A DNA stretch of 64,000 nt from Bog-473 sp963807675 (GCA_963807675.1 CAWECP010000012.1:1302001-1366000), one strand, 5' to 3'; counted from the stretch's first letter, positions 7,309 to 17,399 are shown. The notes: generated by a model from the sequence alone, not told the origin. Numbers and translations: made by a program.

Positions 7309-8489
7309 ATGGACCTGCGCTACACCGCGGCCGAGCAGTCGTTCCGCGCCGAGCTGCGGGACTGGTTGGCCGCCACCCTGCCCGGGGTGGGCGCGCCCCG
7401 CCCCAGGACGACTGGCCGGCCCGGCGCGCCTACGACCTGCGCTGGCAGCGGCTGCTCTACGACGCCGGCTACGCCGGGGTGGACTGGCCGGCGGAGGGCG
7501 GTGGGCGGGGCGCCTCGCCGGTGGAGCAGCTGATCTTCAAGGAGGAGTGTGAGCGGGCCGGAGCCCCCTATGTCGGGGTCTCCTTCGTCGGGTTGCTGCA
7601 CGCCGGGCCCACCATCATCGCCGAAGGCACGCCGGCGCAGAAGGAGCGCTACCTGCCGGGCATCTTGCGGGGCGAGGAGGTGTGGTGCCAGGGCTTCAGC
7701 GAGCCCGACGCCGGCAGCGACCTGGCCTCGCTGCGCACGCGGGCGGTGCGCGACGGCGACGACTACGTGGTGACAGGCTCGAAGATCTGGACGTCGCACG
7801 CCGAGGTGGCCGACTTCTGCGAGCTGCTCGTGCGCACGGGCGACGAGGGCAACCGCGGCATCACCTGGCTCATCATGCCGATGGACGCGTCCGGCATAGA
7901 GATCCGGCCGCTGCGCACGATTGAGGGCACCACCGAGTTCGCCGAGCTCTTCCTCAACGACGTGCGCGTCCCGGTGGCCAACCGGGTGGGCGAGGAGAAC
8001 GACGGGTGGCGGGTCACCATGGTGACGCTGTCCTTCGAGCGCGGCACCGCCTTCGTGGGCGACCTGCTCGAGTGCGTGCGGCGCCTCGGCGAGGTGCGCC
8101 GCCTGGCCGAACGGCTCGGGCTGCGCGGCGACGAGGGGCTGGCCCGCCGCATCGGCCACCTCGTGGCGGCCTTCGACGCGCTGTGGGCGCTGACCAAGCG
8201 CAACGTGTCGGAGGCGGCCCAGACCGGGGTCCCGGGCATCGGCGGCTCGGTGTTCAAGCTCTCCTTCTCCGAGCACGCCCAGGCCCTGGGCGACCTGGCC
8301 GTGGAGGTGCTCGACCGCGCCGCGCTGTGCGCCGACGAGCTGGACGGCCCCGACGGCGGCGCGCTGGGCAACGCGGAGCAGCTGCACGCCTGGTTCAAGT
8401 CCATCAACCTGACCATCGCCGCCGGCACGTCCCAGGTGCAGCGGAACATCGTGGGCGAGCGCATCCTCGGTCTGCCCAGGTCGCGCTGA
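7309..8489 (+). CDS. Acyl-CoA dehydrogenase (frame broken once)
   Basis: About 393 residues when read through one frame change. The N-terminal piece starts MDLRYTAAEQSFRAELRDWLA; the rest (from DDWPARRAYDLRWQRLLYDA) continues one frame away. The length (1181 nt) fits a single missing base near 7400-7411, inside the C-rich run GCGCCCCGCCCC. Domain order is the usual helical N-domain, beta domain with QGFSEPDAGSDLASL (FAD/substrate contact), and C-terminal helices ending TSQVQRNIVGERILGLPR. It oxidises an acyl-CoA to the enoyl-CoA with FAD. Its TGA shares a base with the ATG of the next acyl-CoA dehydrogenase (TGATG). Such paired genes often encode alpha2beta2 enzymes for ring or side-chain degradation, as in steroid FadE pairs. 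Confidence 0.85.
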
Positions 8490-9500
8490 TGGACTTCCGC
8501 GTCGGTGACGACCAGCGCCAGTTGGCGGAGGGCATCCGGGCCATGGTGGCCGGGCGACTGCCTCTCGAACGCGTCCGCGCCCGCGAGGGCGGCGAGCGCG
8601 CCATTGCAGCCGAGGACTGGGTCGCGCTGGGCGAGACGGGCGTGTTCGCGCTGACGCTGCCCGAGCCGGCAGGTACCGGCCTCGGGCTGGCCGACGCCGT
8701 CGTCGTGTTCGAGGAGCTGGGCCGGGCGCTGGTGCCGGGCCCGCTCGTCGGGACCTTCCTGGCCGCCGCGGCCGGGCTGGTCGATGGCGCGGCGGAAGGC
8801 CAGGCCTCTGTCGGTGTGTACTGCGCCGGGCGACCGGAACCCGTGCTGGTGGAGCACCTGGCTTCGCTCGACGCGCTCCTGGTGCTCGATGCCGGCGGGC
8901 CGCCCCAGCTGCTGGCGCCCGCCCCGTCCGGCGGGGCACGCCGCGCCGCCCACCCGCTCGACCCGCTGACCCCGCTGTGGCAGCTGGGGTCGGTCCCCTT
9001 CGGCGGCACGGTGCCCGACAACGACGGTCGGCTGTGGCGCGACGGGGCGCTGCTCACGGCGGCGCTGCAGGTGGGCCACGCGGCGGAGGTCCTCGACCGC
9101 GCCGTGGCCTACGCCAAGGAGCGCCACCAGTTCGGCAAGCCCATCGGCAGCTTCCAGGCCGTCAAGCACATGTGCGCCGACATGTTGGTGCGGTCCGAGG
9201 TGGCGCGGGCGGCGGTGCATGCGGCGGCCTGCCTGGCCGACGCGCCCGACGTGACGGTTGGTGAGGCGGCGGCGACCGGGTGCGCGCCGGGGCAGCTGCT
9301 CGAGCGCAGCGTCTCCGGCGCCAAGCTGCTGGCCGACGAGGCGGCGCTGGCCAACGCCGCGCGCCGCCATCCAGGTGCACGGGGGCATGGGCTTCACCTG
9401 GGAGGTGCCGCTCCACCTGCACCTGAAGCGCTCCCGGATGCTCTCGACGACCTTCGGCACGCCGGCCGAGCTGGCGGCGGCCCTGGCCGTCTCTGCCTGA
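8489..9500 (+). CDS. Acyl-CoA dehydrogenase, second subunit (frame broken once)
   Basis: About 336 residues, read through one inserted base near 9355-9370 (run GCCGCGCGCCGCC). The first part starts MDFRVGDDQRQLAEGIRAMV and holds LDRAVAYAKERHQFGKPIGSFQAVKHM, the conserved C-domain FAD-contact helix. After the shift the protein continues AAIQVHGGMGFTWEVPLHLHLKR and ends at 9500. QVHGGMGFTWE is the signature end of the family. The N-terminal half is more divergent and shorter than in its partner, as in the smaller subunit of heteromeric actinobacterial acyl-CoA dehydrogenases. In the unshifted frame it would run on into the LLM gene, which is an artefact. Confidence 0.8.
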
Positions 9501-9538
9501 GCGAACATGGGCGTCCCCCGGCGAACGGAGCTCCGATC

Positions 9539-10522
9539 ATGACCGACCCTGCCCTCATTCCCGCCGACGTGGTGCGGGCCGTGCCCGAGGGCCAGGTCGT
9601 CTACGGCATGCAGCTGCCGATTCAGTCGCAGTCGACGCTGTACGTGGCCGACTGGGAGAAGGAGGCCGGCCCGGAGGAACTGGCCCGCGTCGCCCGCGCC
9701 GCCGACGACGCCGGGTTCTTCTACCTCGGCGTGTGCGACCACACGGCCATCCCGCGCCGGCTGGCCGACGCCATGGGCACCATTTGGTACGACACCACGG
9801 CCACGCTGGGCTGGCTGGCCGCGCTGACCACGCGCACCCACCTCCTCTCCCACGTGCTGGTCCTGGCCCAGCGCCACCCGCTGCGCGCCGCCAAGGAGTT
9901 GTCCACCCTCGACCTGCTCTCGGGCGGCCGCGTGATCGTGGGCGTGGGCGCCGGCCACGTGCCGGAGGAGTACGAGTTGTTCACCGGGGGTTTCGACCAA
10001 CGCGGCCGGCACACCGACGAGGCCGTCTCGGCGTTGGCGCGCTGCTTTACCGAGGCATTCCCCGAGCTGCCCGGCCCGCGCTTCCCGGCTTCGGACATGG
10101 GGCTCGGCCCACGCCCGGTGCGCGCGCCCCGGCCACCCATCTGGATCGGCGGCTCCTCGCCGGCCGCCCTGCGGCGCACGGCGGCCTTCGGCGACGGCTG
10201 GCTGCCGCAGGGCACACGCCGGCGCGACCTGCCTGGCCAGATCGCCCGCCTGCGCGAGCTGCGGGACGAGCTGCGCGGCGGTGCACCACTCGATATCGGC
10301 ACCATCGTCGAGCCGATCTACCTGACCTCGGGCGGGTCCGGCTGGGAGATACCCAACTGGGTCGTCAGCGGCGGGGCGGACCGGGTGGCCGAGTCGCTGC
10401 ACGAGCTGGTGGGCATGGGCGTCAACCACCTGCAGGTGCGCTTCATGGCCCGGTCGGCCTCGGAGCTGTGCGACCAGACCGCCCGCTTCGGCGCCGAGGT
10501 GGGCGGCCTGCTGAACGCCTGA
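9539..10522 (+). CDS. LLM-class F420-dependent oxidoreductase (luciferase-like)
   Basis: 327 residues. TIM-barrel of the luciferase-like monooxygenase family: ADDAGFFYLGVCDH near the N-terminus, the strand/loop TRTHLLSHVLVLAQRHPLRAAKEL, then STLDLLSGGRVIVGVGAGHVPEEY, and WIGGSSPAALRRTAAFGDGWLP toward the C-terminus. This pattern (GRxxxGVGxGxxxxEYE, GxSxxAxRRxAxxGDGW) marks actinobacterial members that use coenzyme F420, although FMN cannot be excluded. Start ATG 9539 with TCCGATC upstream; there is no clear Shine-Dalgarno, and it probably shares the transcript of the acyl-CoA dehydrogenases 38 nt upstream. The substrate is unknown, possibly an intermediate of the same degradation route. Confidence 0.85.
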   Translation: MTDPALIPADVVRAVPEGQVVYGMQLPIQSQSTLYVADWEKEAGPEELARVARAADDAGFFYLGVCDHTAIPRRLADAMGTIWYDTTATLGWLAALTTRTHLLSHVLVLAQRHPLRAAKELSTLDLLSGGRVIVGVGAGHVPEEYELFTGGFDQRGRHTDEAVSALARCFTEAFPELPGPRFPASDMGLGPRPVRAPRPPIWIGGSSPAALRRTAAFGDGWLPQGTRRRDLPGQIARLRELRDELRGGAPLDIGTIVEPIYLTSGGSGWEIPNWVVSGGADRVAESLHELVGMGVNHLQVRFMARSASELCDQTARFGAEVGGLLNA

Positions 10523-10553
10523 AGGGCCGCCGGTCATAGGGTGAATGGCACAA

Positions 10554-11231
10554 ATGTCGTTCTTCTCGGTCTTCATCGGCGCCGTCGTTCTTGTCTGGGT
10601 CCTCCTGCGCCAGGTGGCCGTGCGCCCGGTGCCGCGCGTCATCCGGCTGGGGCTGCCCGTCATCGTCGGGGTGATCGGCCTCTTCGAGCTCACCTCCTAC
10701 GCCAACAGCCACCAGCACATCGCGAGTTCGGCCTGGGCCTGGGTGCTGGGCACCTTGTTGGCAGGGGCGATCGGCCTCGGGATCGTGCGCGGCCTGACGG
10801 TCAAGATCTGGACGGCTGGCCACTGGGTGCTGCGCCAGGGGACGCGAGTGACCATGGCGCTCTGGCTGGTCTCCCTCGCCGTGCACTTCGCCGGCGACGT
10901 CTTCGGCTCGCACGCGCACGACGGATCGGGCCTCGAGTCGGCCAGCTTCCTGCTCTACCTCGGACTGACCCTGGGCGTGCAGACGGCCGTAGTGCACCGG
11001 CGCGCGCAGCCACTGTGGGCACAACTCGGGCCCGATGCGGCCAACCCGCTGCAGGTGCACTTCACGCAGGCGCCGGGAGCCATGTTCACCTTCTTCCGCA
11101 CGGGCGGTGGCCCGCCGCCTCACCCGGGCGGTCCGCCACCGAGCTACTCCGACGACCCGAACATCATTGACGCCGAGGTCGTGGAGGACGACGACGACCA
11201 CGAGCCGCCTGAGCTGCCCCCGTCGCGCTGA
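10554..11231 (+). CDS. Multi-pass membrane protein with acidic/proline-rich tail
   Basis: 225 residues (ATG 10545 is an alternative giving MAQMSFF). Five or so hydrophobic helices occupy about residues 1-145 (FFSVFIGAVVLVWVLL, LGLPVIVGVIGLFEL, AWAWVLGTLLAGAIGLGI, VTMALWLVSLAVHF, SFLLYLGLTLGV). After that comes a cytoplasmic-type tail with PPPHPGGPPPSY and an Asp/Glu cluster EVVEDDDDHEPPEL. The helix pattern with an RGxTVKIW loop recalls DUF1453/CcdC-like membrane proteins, but I cannot confirm this. The tail looks disordered. A TAGGGT element at 10537-10542 supports transcription starting next to the first ATGs. Confidence 0.6.
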   Translation: MSFFSVFIGAVVLVWVLLRQVAVRPVPRVIRLGLPVIVGVIGLFELTSYANSHQHIASSAWAWVLGTLLAGAIGLGIVRGLTVKIWTAGHWVLRQGTRVTMALWLVSLAVHFAGDVFGSHAHDGSGLESASFLLYLGLTLGVQTAVVHRRAQPLWAQLGPDAANPLQVHFTQAPGAMFTFFRTGGGPPPHPGGPPPSYSDDPNIIDAEVVEDDDDHEPPELPPSR

Positions 11232-11240
11232 ACCCCTCCC

Positions 11241-11246
11241 TACACT
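11241..11246 (+). promoter_or_regulatory. -10 element TACACT, leaderless start
   Basis: TACACT ends 8 nt before ATG 11255; no Shine-Dalgarno. Confidence 0.5.
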
Positions 11247-11254
11247 CGGCGCCC

Positions 11255-11926
11255 ATGCCCACCTCAGCGCGCTCGTTCAGCCAGCGGCCCTATGTCGGCC
11301 CCCCGGGGTCGACCGAGCTCGTGCTGGTCCGGCACGGCGCGTCGGCCGACTCGGTCGAGGGCGAGACCTTCGAGCTCGTCGAGGGCCAGGGCGACCCGCC
11401 GCTCTCCGCGGTCGGACGGCATCAGGCCGAGCAGCTGGCACTGCGCCTGGCCCACGAGATGTTCGACGCCCTCTACGTCAGCACGCTGCAGCGTACGGCG
11501 CAGACGGCGGCGCCGCTGGTGGCGCGCTGCGGCATGACGCCTGTCGTCGACGCCGACCTGCGTGAGGTCTTCCTCGGCGAGTGGGAGGGCGGCCTGCTGC
11601 GCCAGAAGGCGGCCGACCAGGACCCGCTCTGGGAGGCGGTGCTGCGCGAGCAACGCTGGGACGTGGTGCCCGGCGCCGAGTCGCGAGAGGTGTTCGGGGG
11701 CCGGTTGCGCCGCGCCGTGGAACGCATCGTCGCGGCGCACCCCGGCGGGCGGGTCGTCGCGTTCAGCCACGGCGCGGCCATCGGCGAGATCCTGGCCCAG
11801 GCCACGAGCTCCGCACCCTTCGCCTTCTTGGGGGCCGACAACGCCTCCATCTCCAAGATCGTCGTGCACGAGGAGCGCTGGATCCTGCGCGGCTACAACG
11901 ACACCGCCCACCTCAGCGGCGAGTAG
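11255..11926 (+). CDS. Histidine phosphatase (phosphoglycerate mutase-like) protein
   Basis: 223 residues. The phosphate-binding signature LVLVRHGAS holds the catalytic His; LSAVGRHQAEQLA, STLQRTAQTA (second Arg), a catalytic acid in FLGEWEGG and FSHGAAIGEIL (second His) complete the branch-1 active site. Members dephosphorylate sugar phosphates, nucleotides or phosphoproteins via a phospho-His intermediate. No feature tells which. Its last 14 nt overlap the end of the acetoacetate-CoA ligase gene on the other strand, a tail-to-tail arrangement. Confidence 0.85.
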   Translation: MPTSARSFSQRPYVGPPGSTELVLVRHGASADSVEGETFELVEGQGDPPLSAVGRHQAEQLALRLAHEMFDALYVSTLQRTAQTAAPLVARCGMTPVVDADLREVFLGEWEGGLLRQKAADQDPLWEAVLREQRWDVVPGAESREVFGGRLRRAVERIVAAHPGGRVVAFSHGAAIGEILAQATSSAPFAFLGADNASISKIVVHEERWILRGYNDTAHLSGE

Positions 11927-13829
11927 GCGCCAACGCCGGCAGCGCGCGGATGGCCTCGAGCGCCTCGGGGTTCTCGAGCGAGCCCACGTTGCGCACCGGC
12001 CGGCCCGCCACGACGTCGGCCACGGCCAGCTCGGCCAGCTTGCCCGAACGGGTCCGGGGCAGGTCGTCCACGGCGGCCACGACGGCCGGGACGTGCCGGG
12101 GCGAACACTCGGTGCGGAGTCGCCGGCGCACCTCGTCCTCCAGCGCGCCGTCGAGCGCCACCCCGGCCGCCAGCCGGAGGAGCAAGACGACGCGGGTGTC
12201 GTCCTCGACGCTCTGACCGAAGGCCAGCGCCTCGAGCACCTGGGGCATGCGTTCGACCACCCGGTAGAGCTCGGCCGTCCCGATGCGCACCCCACCGGGG
12301 TTCAGCGTCGTGTCGCTGCGGCCCGAGATCACCATCCCGCCGTGCTCGGTCCAGCGGGCGAAGTCCCCGTGGGCCCAGCGTCCGGGAAAGCGCTCGAAGT
12401 AGGAGGCCCGGTAGCGCGCGCCTGTGGGGTCGCCCCAGAAGCCGAGCGGCAGGGAGGGGAACGGGCTGTCGCACACCAGCTCGCCCGGCTCCCCGGGCCG
12501 GTCGTGCAGCGACGCGCCCGCCGGGTCGACCACGTCGACGTCCATGCCCAGGCCGGGGCCTTGGATTTCGCCCGCCCAGACCGGTCGCGTGGGATCGCCC
12601 AGCACGAAGCACGCGCACAGGTCCGTCCCGCCCGAAATGGAGGCCAGGTGGACGTCGGCCTTGACCGCGTCGTAGACGAAGGCGAACTCGTCGGCGCCGA
12701 GCGGCGAGCCGGTGGAGCAGATGGTGCGCAGCGGCCCGAGGTCGTGCGTGCCCACCGGGCGGCATCCCGACTTGCGCAGGCTCTGCAGGTACTTGGCCGA
12801 CACCCCGAGCAGGCTGACCTCCTCCCTCTCGGCCACCTCGAACAGCGCGTCCGGGTCGGGGTACAGGGGATGCCCGTCGTAGAGCACGGCCGTGGCCCCA
12901 CCGGCCAGCACCGACACCAGCCAGTTCCACATCATCCAGCCGGTGCTGGTGACGTAGAGCACGCGGTCGCCGGGCCGGATGTCGCAGTGCAGCATGTGCT
13001 CCTTGCGGTGCTGGAGCAACAGGCCGCCGGCGCGGTGGACGATGCACTTGGGCACCCCGGTCGTCCCCGACGAGAAGAGAATGGCCGCCGGGTGGTCGAA
13101 GGGCAGGCTGGCGCAGGCCGGCCCGCGCCCGCGCCCATGACCGGCGGCCACGAAGTCCTCCCAAGCCCGCCGGCCCACGATGGCGTGCCGCAGACCGGGT
13201 AGACGCGCCGCCACCTGCTCCACCTGGTCCCGCACGTCGTGGCCGACGCCCTTGTAGCGGTAGGAGCCGGCCGCGACCAGTACCGCCGGCTCAATCTGCG
13301 CGAAGCGGTCGATCACCGCCTCCGGCCCGAAGTCGGGCGAGGTTCCGGCGTACACCGCCCCGATGGCGACGGTGGCCAGGAAGGTGACGACGGCCTCGAC
13401 CCCGTTGGGCAGCACGGTGGCCACGCGGTCGCCCGGCCCCACGCCGGCCACCCGCAGCGCCTCCGACGCCGCCCCCACCTCGGCCCGCAACGCGTCCCAG
13501 CTCAACACCCGCCGCCCGCCCGCCTCGTCCAACGCGATCAGCGCCGGGGCCGGCCCGGACGTCGCCAGCAGGTTGGCGGCCAGGTTCAGCCGGGACTCGG
13601 GGAAGAACCGCGCCGCGGCCATGGTGGGGCCCGCCTCGAAGGCCGGACCGCGCCGTTCCCCCACGACGCCGGTGAATTCCCACACGAGCGACCAGAACTC
13701 GTCGGGCTGGCGCACCGACCACCGGTGCAGGGCGAGCGGGTCGGCCAACCCCGCCTCGCTCATGAAGCGGGCCATGGCCGTCGCCGTCGCCCGTTCCTCG
13801 GACGGCGACCACAGCGGGCCCTCCGTCAC
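11913..13829 (-). CDS. Acetoacetate-CoA ligase (acetoacetyl-CoA synthetase)
   Basis: 638 residues. ANL-superfamily ligase: N-terminal FPESRLNLAANLL and the P-loop ILFSSGTTGVPKCIVH, the acetoacetyl-CoA synthetase-type block GWMMWNWLVSVLAGGAT, then HGDFARW and SGRSDTTLNPGGVRIG, and the C-terminal catalytic Lys in TRSGKLAELAVADV. It activates acetoacetate with ATP and CoA. That fits its place as last gene of the tyrosine operon, since fumarylacetoacetase releases acetoacetate. Start GTG 13829 overlaps the stop of the homogentisate dioxygenase gene as GTGA, indicating translational coupling. Length matches the family (about 640-660). Confidence 0.9.
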   Translation of the reverse strand: MTEGPLWSPSEERATATAMARFMSEAGLADPLALHRWSVRQPDEFWSLVWEFTGVVGERRGPAFEAGPTMAAARFFPESRLNLAANLLATSGPAPALIALDEAGGRRVLSWDALRAEVGAASEALRVAGVGPGDRVATVLPNGVEAVVTFLATVAIGAVYAGTSPDFGPEAVIDRFAQIEPAVLVAAGSYRYKGVGHDVRDQVEQVAARLPGLRHAIVGRRAWEDFVAAGHGRGRGPACASLPFDHPAAILFSSGTTGVPKCIVHRAGGLLLQHRKEHMLHCDIRPGDRVLYVTSTGWMMWNWLVSVLAGGATAVLYDGHPLYPDPDALFEVAEREEVSLLGVSAKYLQSLRKSGCRPVGTHDLGPLRTICSTGSPLGADEFAFVYDAVKADVHLASISGGTDLCACFVLGDPTRPVWAGEIQGPGLGMDVDVVDPAGASLHDRPGEPGELVCDSPFPSLPLGFWGDPTGARYRASYFERFPGRWAHGDFARWTEHGGMVISGRSDTTLNPGGVRIGTAELYRVVERMPQVLEALAFGQSVEDDTRVVLLLRLAAGVALDGALEDEVRRRLRTECSPRHVPAVVAAVDDLPRTRSGKLAELAVADVVAGRPVRNVGSLENPEALEAIRALPALAPTRR

Positions 13830-14988
13830 GGCTCCCGGGCCCACGACCACGGGTAGTCCGGGTCGGCGACCCGGCGCGCCTCCTCGCTCAGGCCGAGGCG
13901 GTCGAAGGCGTCGATCATCACCGCCACTTCTTCGGTCCGCGTCTCGTCCGCCGCCCGCTCCAGGCTCCCGGGCTGGGGCCCGTGCACGAAGCCGGCCGGA
14001 TGCATGGAGATGGAGCCGACGCCGATGCCCGAGCCGGACCGGCTCATGAAGTCGCCCGCGGCGTAGAACAGGACCTCGTCGGTGTCCACGTTGGCGTGGT
14101 GGTACGGCACCTTGATCGCCTGCGGGTGGAAGTCGTAGGGACGCGGGACGAACGAGCACACCACGAAGTTCGGGCCGGCGAACGTCTGGTGCACCGGCGG
14201 GGGCTGGTGAATGGCGCCGACGATGGGCTCGAAGTCGTGGATCGACAGGGCGAAGGGGTAGAGGCACCCGTCCCAGCCCACGACGTCGAAGGGGTGGTGG
14301 GCATGCACGTGGCGGGTCAGGCCGGCACGGCTGCGCACCAGGACCGGCACCTCCTCGCCCTCCTCGCTGAAGGGCGCGTCGGGGCCGCGCAGGTCGCGCT
14401 CGGAGAAGGGCGCCCCCTCCAGCAGCTGCCCGCGTGCCGAGAGGTACTTGGCCGGCAGCGTCACGTGGCCGGTGGCCTCGAGCACGAGCGCGCGAGCATC
14501 CCGTCGGGCCCGGGCCGCCAGCGGTGCGTGGTCCCGGCCGGAATGACGACGTAGTCCCCGGGGGCCACCTCGAGCACGCCGAAGCTGCTCTCCAGCCGGC
14601 CGCCGCCGTCGTGCACGTACACGAGCTCGTCGCCGCACCCGTTGCGATAGATCGGCCCGGCGCGGTCGGCCGACATCCACGACAGCACGAGGTCGCCGTT
14701 GCCCAGGAGCGGCGTCCGGTCGAGCACCGGGTCACCGCCGCCCTCCAGCGCGCCCGTGCGCAGGTGGCGCGGCACCAGCGGCGAGTCCGGTTCGAAGCAC
14801 CGCCGCTCGCCCGCCACCGGCTCGGCCGCCACGATGGCACTGGGCGAGCGGCGGTGGTACAGCAGGGCCGATTCGGCCGAGAAGCCGTCGGTGCCCATCA
14901 GCTCCTCGTGGAGGTAGCCGCCGCCGGGTTGGGCCACCCTCAGGTGGCGCTTGCGCGGCACCTCACCGACGCTGCGATAGAAGGGCAT
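13826..14988 (-). CDS. hmgA: Homogentisate 1,2-dioxygenase (frame broken once)
   Basis: About 387 residues read through one missing base near 14488-14493 (in GCGCGC). N-terminal piece: MPFYRSVGEVPRKRH to DGMLA; C-terminal piece from ALVLEATGHVTLPAKYLS onward. The cupin-like C-domain has RHVHAHHPFDVVGWDGCLYPFA, the HQTFAGPNFVVCSFVPRPYDFHP block and VPYHHANVDTDEVLFY with the Fe(II)-binding His/Glu set. The enzyme opens the ring of homogentisate to maleylacetoacetate with O2. Downstream it overlaps the ligase start (GTGA); upstream comes fumarylacetoacetase after an 18-nt gap. Identity is firm from motifs and operon context. Confidence 0.88.
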
Positions 14989-15006
14989 GCCGTCGACCTC
15001 CTCCCA

Positions 15007-16249
15007 CTAGGCCGAGGTGACCGTCCCGGCCACCTCGCCCAGCTCGATCCTGGGTGCGCCGTCCGCGCCGCCGCACCACCCGCGCAGCACGATGGTGTCA
15101 CCGTCGCGCGAAGAACCGTCGCTCCTCGCCACCGGATAGCTCGAGCGGCCGCGTGCCGGCCCATGTCAGCTCCATCAGGCTGCCGCCCTGCCGGCGGGCG
15201 TCGGGACCGGAGGCCGTCCCCGACCCGAACAGGTCGCCGGGGCGCACGAAGGCGCCGTTCGCCGTGGCGTGGGCCAGCTGCTGGGCGAAGGACCAGTACA
15301 TGGCCTCGGCGAAGTCGACGCGGCTCACCACGACACCGGCGTCGCCGGCTCGGCCCATGGCCTCGGTCCGCAACAGCACCTCGAGGTGGAGGTCGGGGAT
15401 CCCGGGGCGGCACGTGCGCAGGTGCGCGGCCGGCGCCGGGTCCTGGCACGCCGTCCACCCGGCCACGAGGTGTGGGGTCGAGCGCGTCCGACGGTCACCA
15501 CCCAGTGCGAAATGGAGGTGGCGAACGACTTGGCGGGGAAGGGACCGAGCGGCTGGTACTCGAAGGCCTGGATGTCGCGGGCCGACCAGTCGTTGAGCAG
15601 GACCACCCCGAAGAGGTGGTCGTCCGCGTCGTCGGCGCGCGACCGGCGAGCCGGGCTCGCTGCCGGTCCCGACCACGTAGCCCACCTCGAGCTCGAAGTC
15701 GAGGCGGTCGGTCGGGCGGTACTGCGGCTCCCCGTCGACCAGCAGGTGGCCCGCGCGGGCGGCGGATGGTGGTGCCGGAGCCGACGACGGTGCTCGACCG
15801 GCCGTGGTAGGCGACCGGGATGTGGCGCCAGTTGGGCTGGAGGGCCGGCGCCTCGGGCCGCAGGATCTGGCCCATGGCCGTGGCGTGGTGCAGGCCGCCG
15901 TAGCCGTCGACGAAGTCGCCCACCGCCACCGGGAGCTTCAGGGCCAGCGCGGAGAGGGGCACCAGCGAGCCGGCGGGGAGGTCGCTCGCCGCCGCTTCGG
16001 CCACCTCCCCCACGGCCCGGCGGGCGATCCGCCAGACCTCGGGACCCTGGGCCAGCAGCGGGTTGAGCGTGGGCGACGCCAGCACGGCCGCGTCCACGCC
16101 GGAGTCCAAGAGGCCGTGCCGGTGCAGCACCAGCAGGTCGACGGCGTCGCTCCCCCAGCGCCACCACCACCCGCGGGCCCAGGCGCCCGGCGACGTGGGC
16201 CACGCCGAAGGGCAGGTTGGCCGAGCCCGAAGCCCGAGCCGGCCCCCAC
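15007..16249 (-). pseudogene. fahA: Fumarylacetoacetase, disrupted by at least six frame changes
   Basis: The family can be followed along the whole gene but never in one frame. Pieces in order: GAGSGFGL / ANLPFGVAHVAGRLGPRVVVALG / SDAVDLLVLHRHGLLDSGVD... to RHIPVAYHGRSSTVVGSGTT / GEPQYRP...GYVVGTGSEPG / DDHLFGVVLLNDWSARDIQA...FPAKSFATSISHW / HLVAGWTACQDPAP... to GGEERRFFAR / DGDTIVLRGWCGG...EVAGTVTSA. Breaks lie near 16222, 16154 (a run of five G), 15757, 15636, 15488-15470 and 15108. The intact enzyme splits fumarylacetoacetate into fumarate and acetoacetate. All conserved blocks survive, so clustered sequencing errors are at least as likely as real decay; as read, no full protein can be made. 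Start GTG 16249 lies 4 nt after the hppD stop. Confidence 0.75.
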
Positions 16250-16252
16250 AGC

Positions 16253-17399
16253 TCAGAGGTTGCCCCGCCGGGCCTGGTCGCGCTCGATGGCCTCGAACAG
16301 CGCCTTGAAGTTGCCCTCGCCGAAGCCGCCGGCACCCCGGCGCTCGATGATCTCGAAGAACAGGGCCGGTCGGTCGGTGATGGTCTCGGTGAAGATCTGC
16401 AGCAGGTGACCGCCGGCGTCGCGGTCGACCAGGATCCCGAGGCGCTGCAGGTCGCTCCAGGGCAGGTCGACGCCGTCGAGACGCCGTCGGGCCTCGTCGA
16501 AGTAGGTGTCGGGCACCTCCATGAAGCGCACGCCGCGCGCCTTCAGCGCGTCGACCGTCGCCACGATGTCGTCGGTCCGCAACGCGACGTGCTGCACGCC
16601 GGGCCCGTCGTAGGCCTCCAGGTACTCCTGAATCTGGCTCTTGCGCCGCCCGGTGGCCGGCTCGTTGATCGGCATGACGACGCGCTTGCCGTCCCACACC
16701 ACGGTGGAGGCCAGGGCGGAGTACTCCGTGGCGATCTGCCCCTCGGAGAATTGCTGCATGGGCGCGAACCCGAGGACCTCGGCGTAGAAGCGGACCCAGT
16801 CCTCGAGGCGGCCCTGTTCGACGTTGCCCACCACGTGGTCGATGGTCGTGAGGCCGACCGGCGGGCCGACCGGGGCGGCCGGGAGGCGGTCGGTGTGGTA
16901 GCCGGGCTCGAGGCGCGGACCCACGTAGCGGCTGCGGTCGACGAAGGTGTGCACGGTGTGCCCGTAGGTGCCGATCTGGGCCAGCACCAGCACGCCCTGG
17001 TCGTCGTCCTCCTCCCACGGCGCCCGCACCGGAGTCGCCCCGCGGGCGACGGCGGCGGCGTAGGCCGCCCGCGCGTCGTCGACCAGCCAGGCCAGGTCGT
17101 GCACGCCGTCGCCGTGCGTCCGTACGTGGGCCGCGATGGGCGAGTCGGCGTCGAGGGCGGCCGAGACCACCAGACGGATGCCGCCCTGCTCGATCACGTA
17201 GCTCGCCTTGTGCCGTACGCCGGTCTCGGGCCCGGCGTAGGCGGTGCAGGTGAAGCCGAAGGCCGACATCAGGAAGCCCGCCGTGGTGCGGGCGTTGCCC
17301 ACCCACAGCTCGAGGCAGTCCCAGCCGAGCAGGCGGGCCGCCGGCGCCAGGTCGTCGTCGGCGACGCGTCGCGCGTGCCGTTGCGTGGACGGTGGTCAT
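16253..17399 (-). CDS. hppD: 4-hydroxyphenylpyruvate dioxygenase (frame broken near start)
   Basis: About 381 residues. Two VOC-type halves: N-terminal LGWDCLELWVGNARTTAGFL, and C-terminal metal site IDHVVGNVEQGRLEDWVRFY, DGPGVQHVALRTDDIV (His) and FFEIIERRGAGGFGEGNFKALFEAIE with the final Glu ligand. This is the complete HPPD signature; the Fe(II) enzyme converts 4-hydroxyphenylpyruvate to homogentisate. ATG 17399 has Shine-Dalgarno GGGGAGGA just upstream and overlaps the phenylalanine hydroxylase stop as ATGA. From this ATG the frame must gain one base near 17363-17375 to reach ADDDLAPAARLLGWD. No other start exists in the downstream frame before that conserved stretch except GTG at VGNAR. 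Confidence 0.9.

Noticed and set aside
8006..10522. 838-codon frame joining acyl-CoA dehydrogenase and LLM-class enzyme
   Set aside because: The fusion arises only because an extra base removes the real stop of the dehydrogenase; QVHGGMGF and the natural stop lie in the shifted frame.
7763..10693. 976-codon minus-strand frame over the acyl-CoA dehydrogenases and LLM gene
   Set aside because: High-GC antisense shadow; no domain, no start signal, and the plus strand has clear enzymes.
11913..14840. 975-codon frame joining homogentisate dioxygenase region and acetoacetate-CoA ligase
   Set aside because: The part upstream of 13829 is out of frame with the dioxygenase; a GTGA overlap marks two separate genes.
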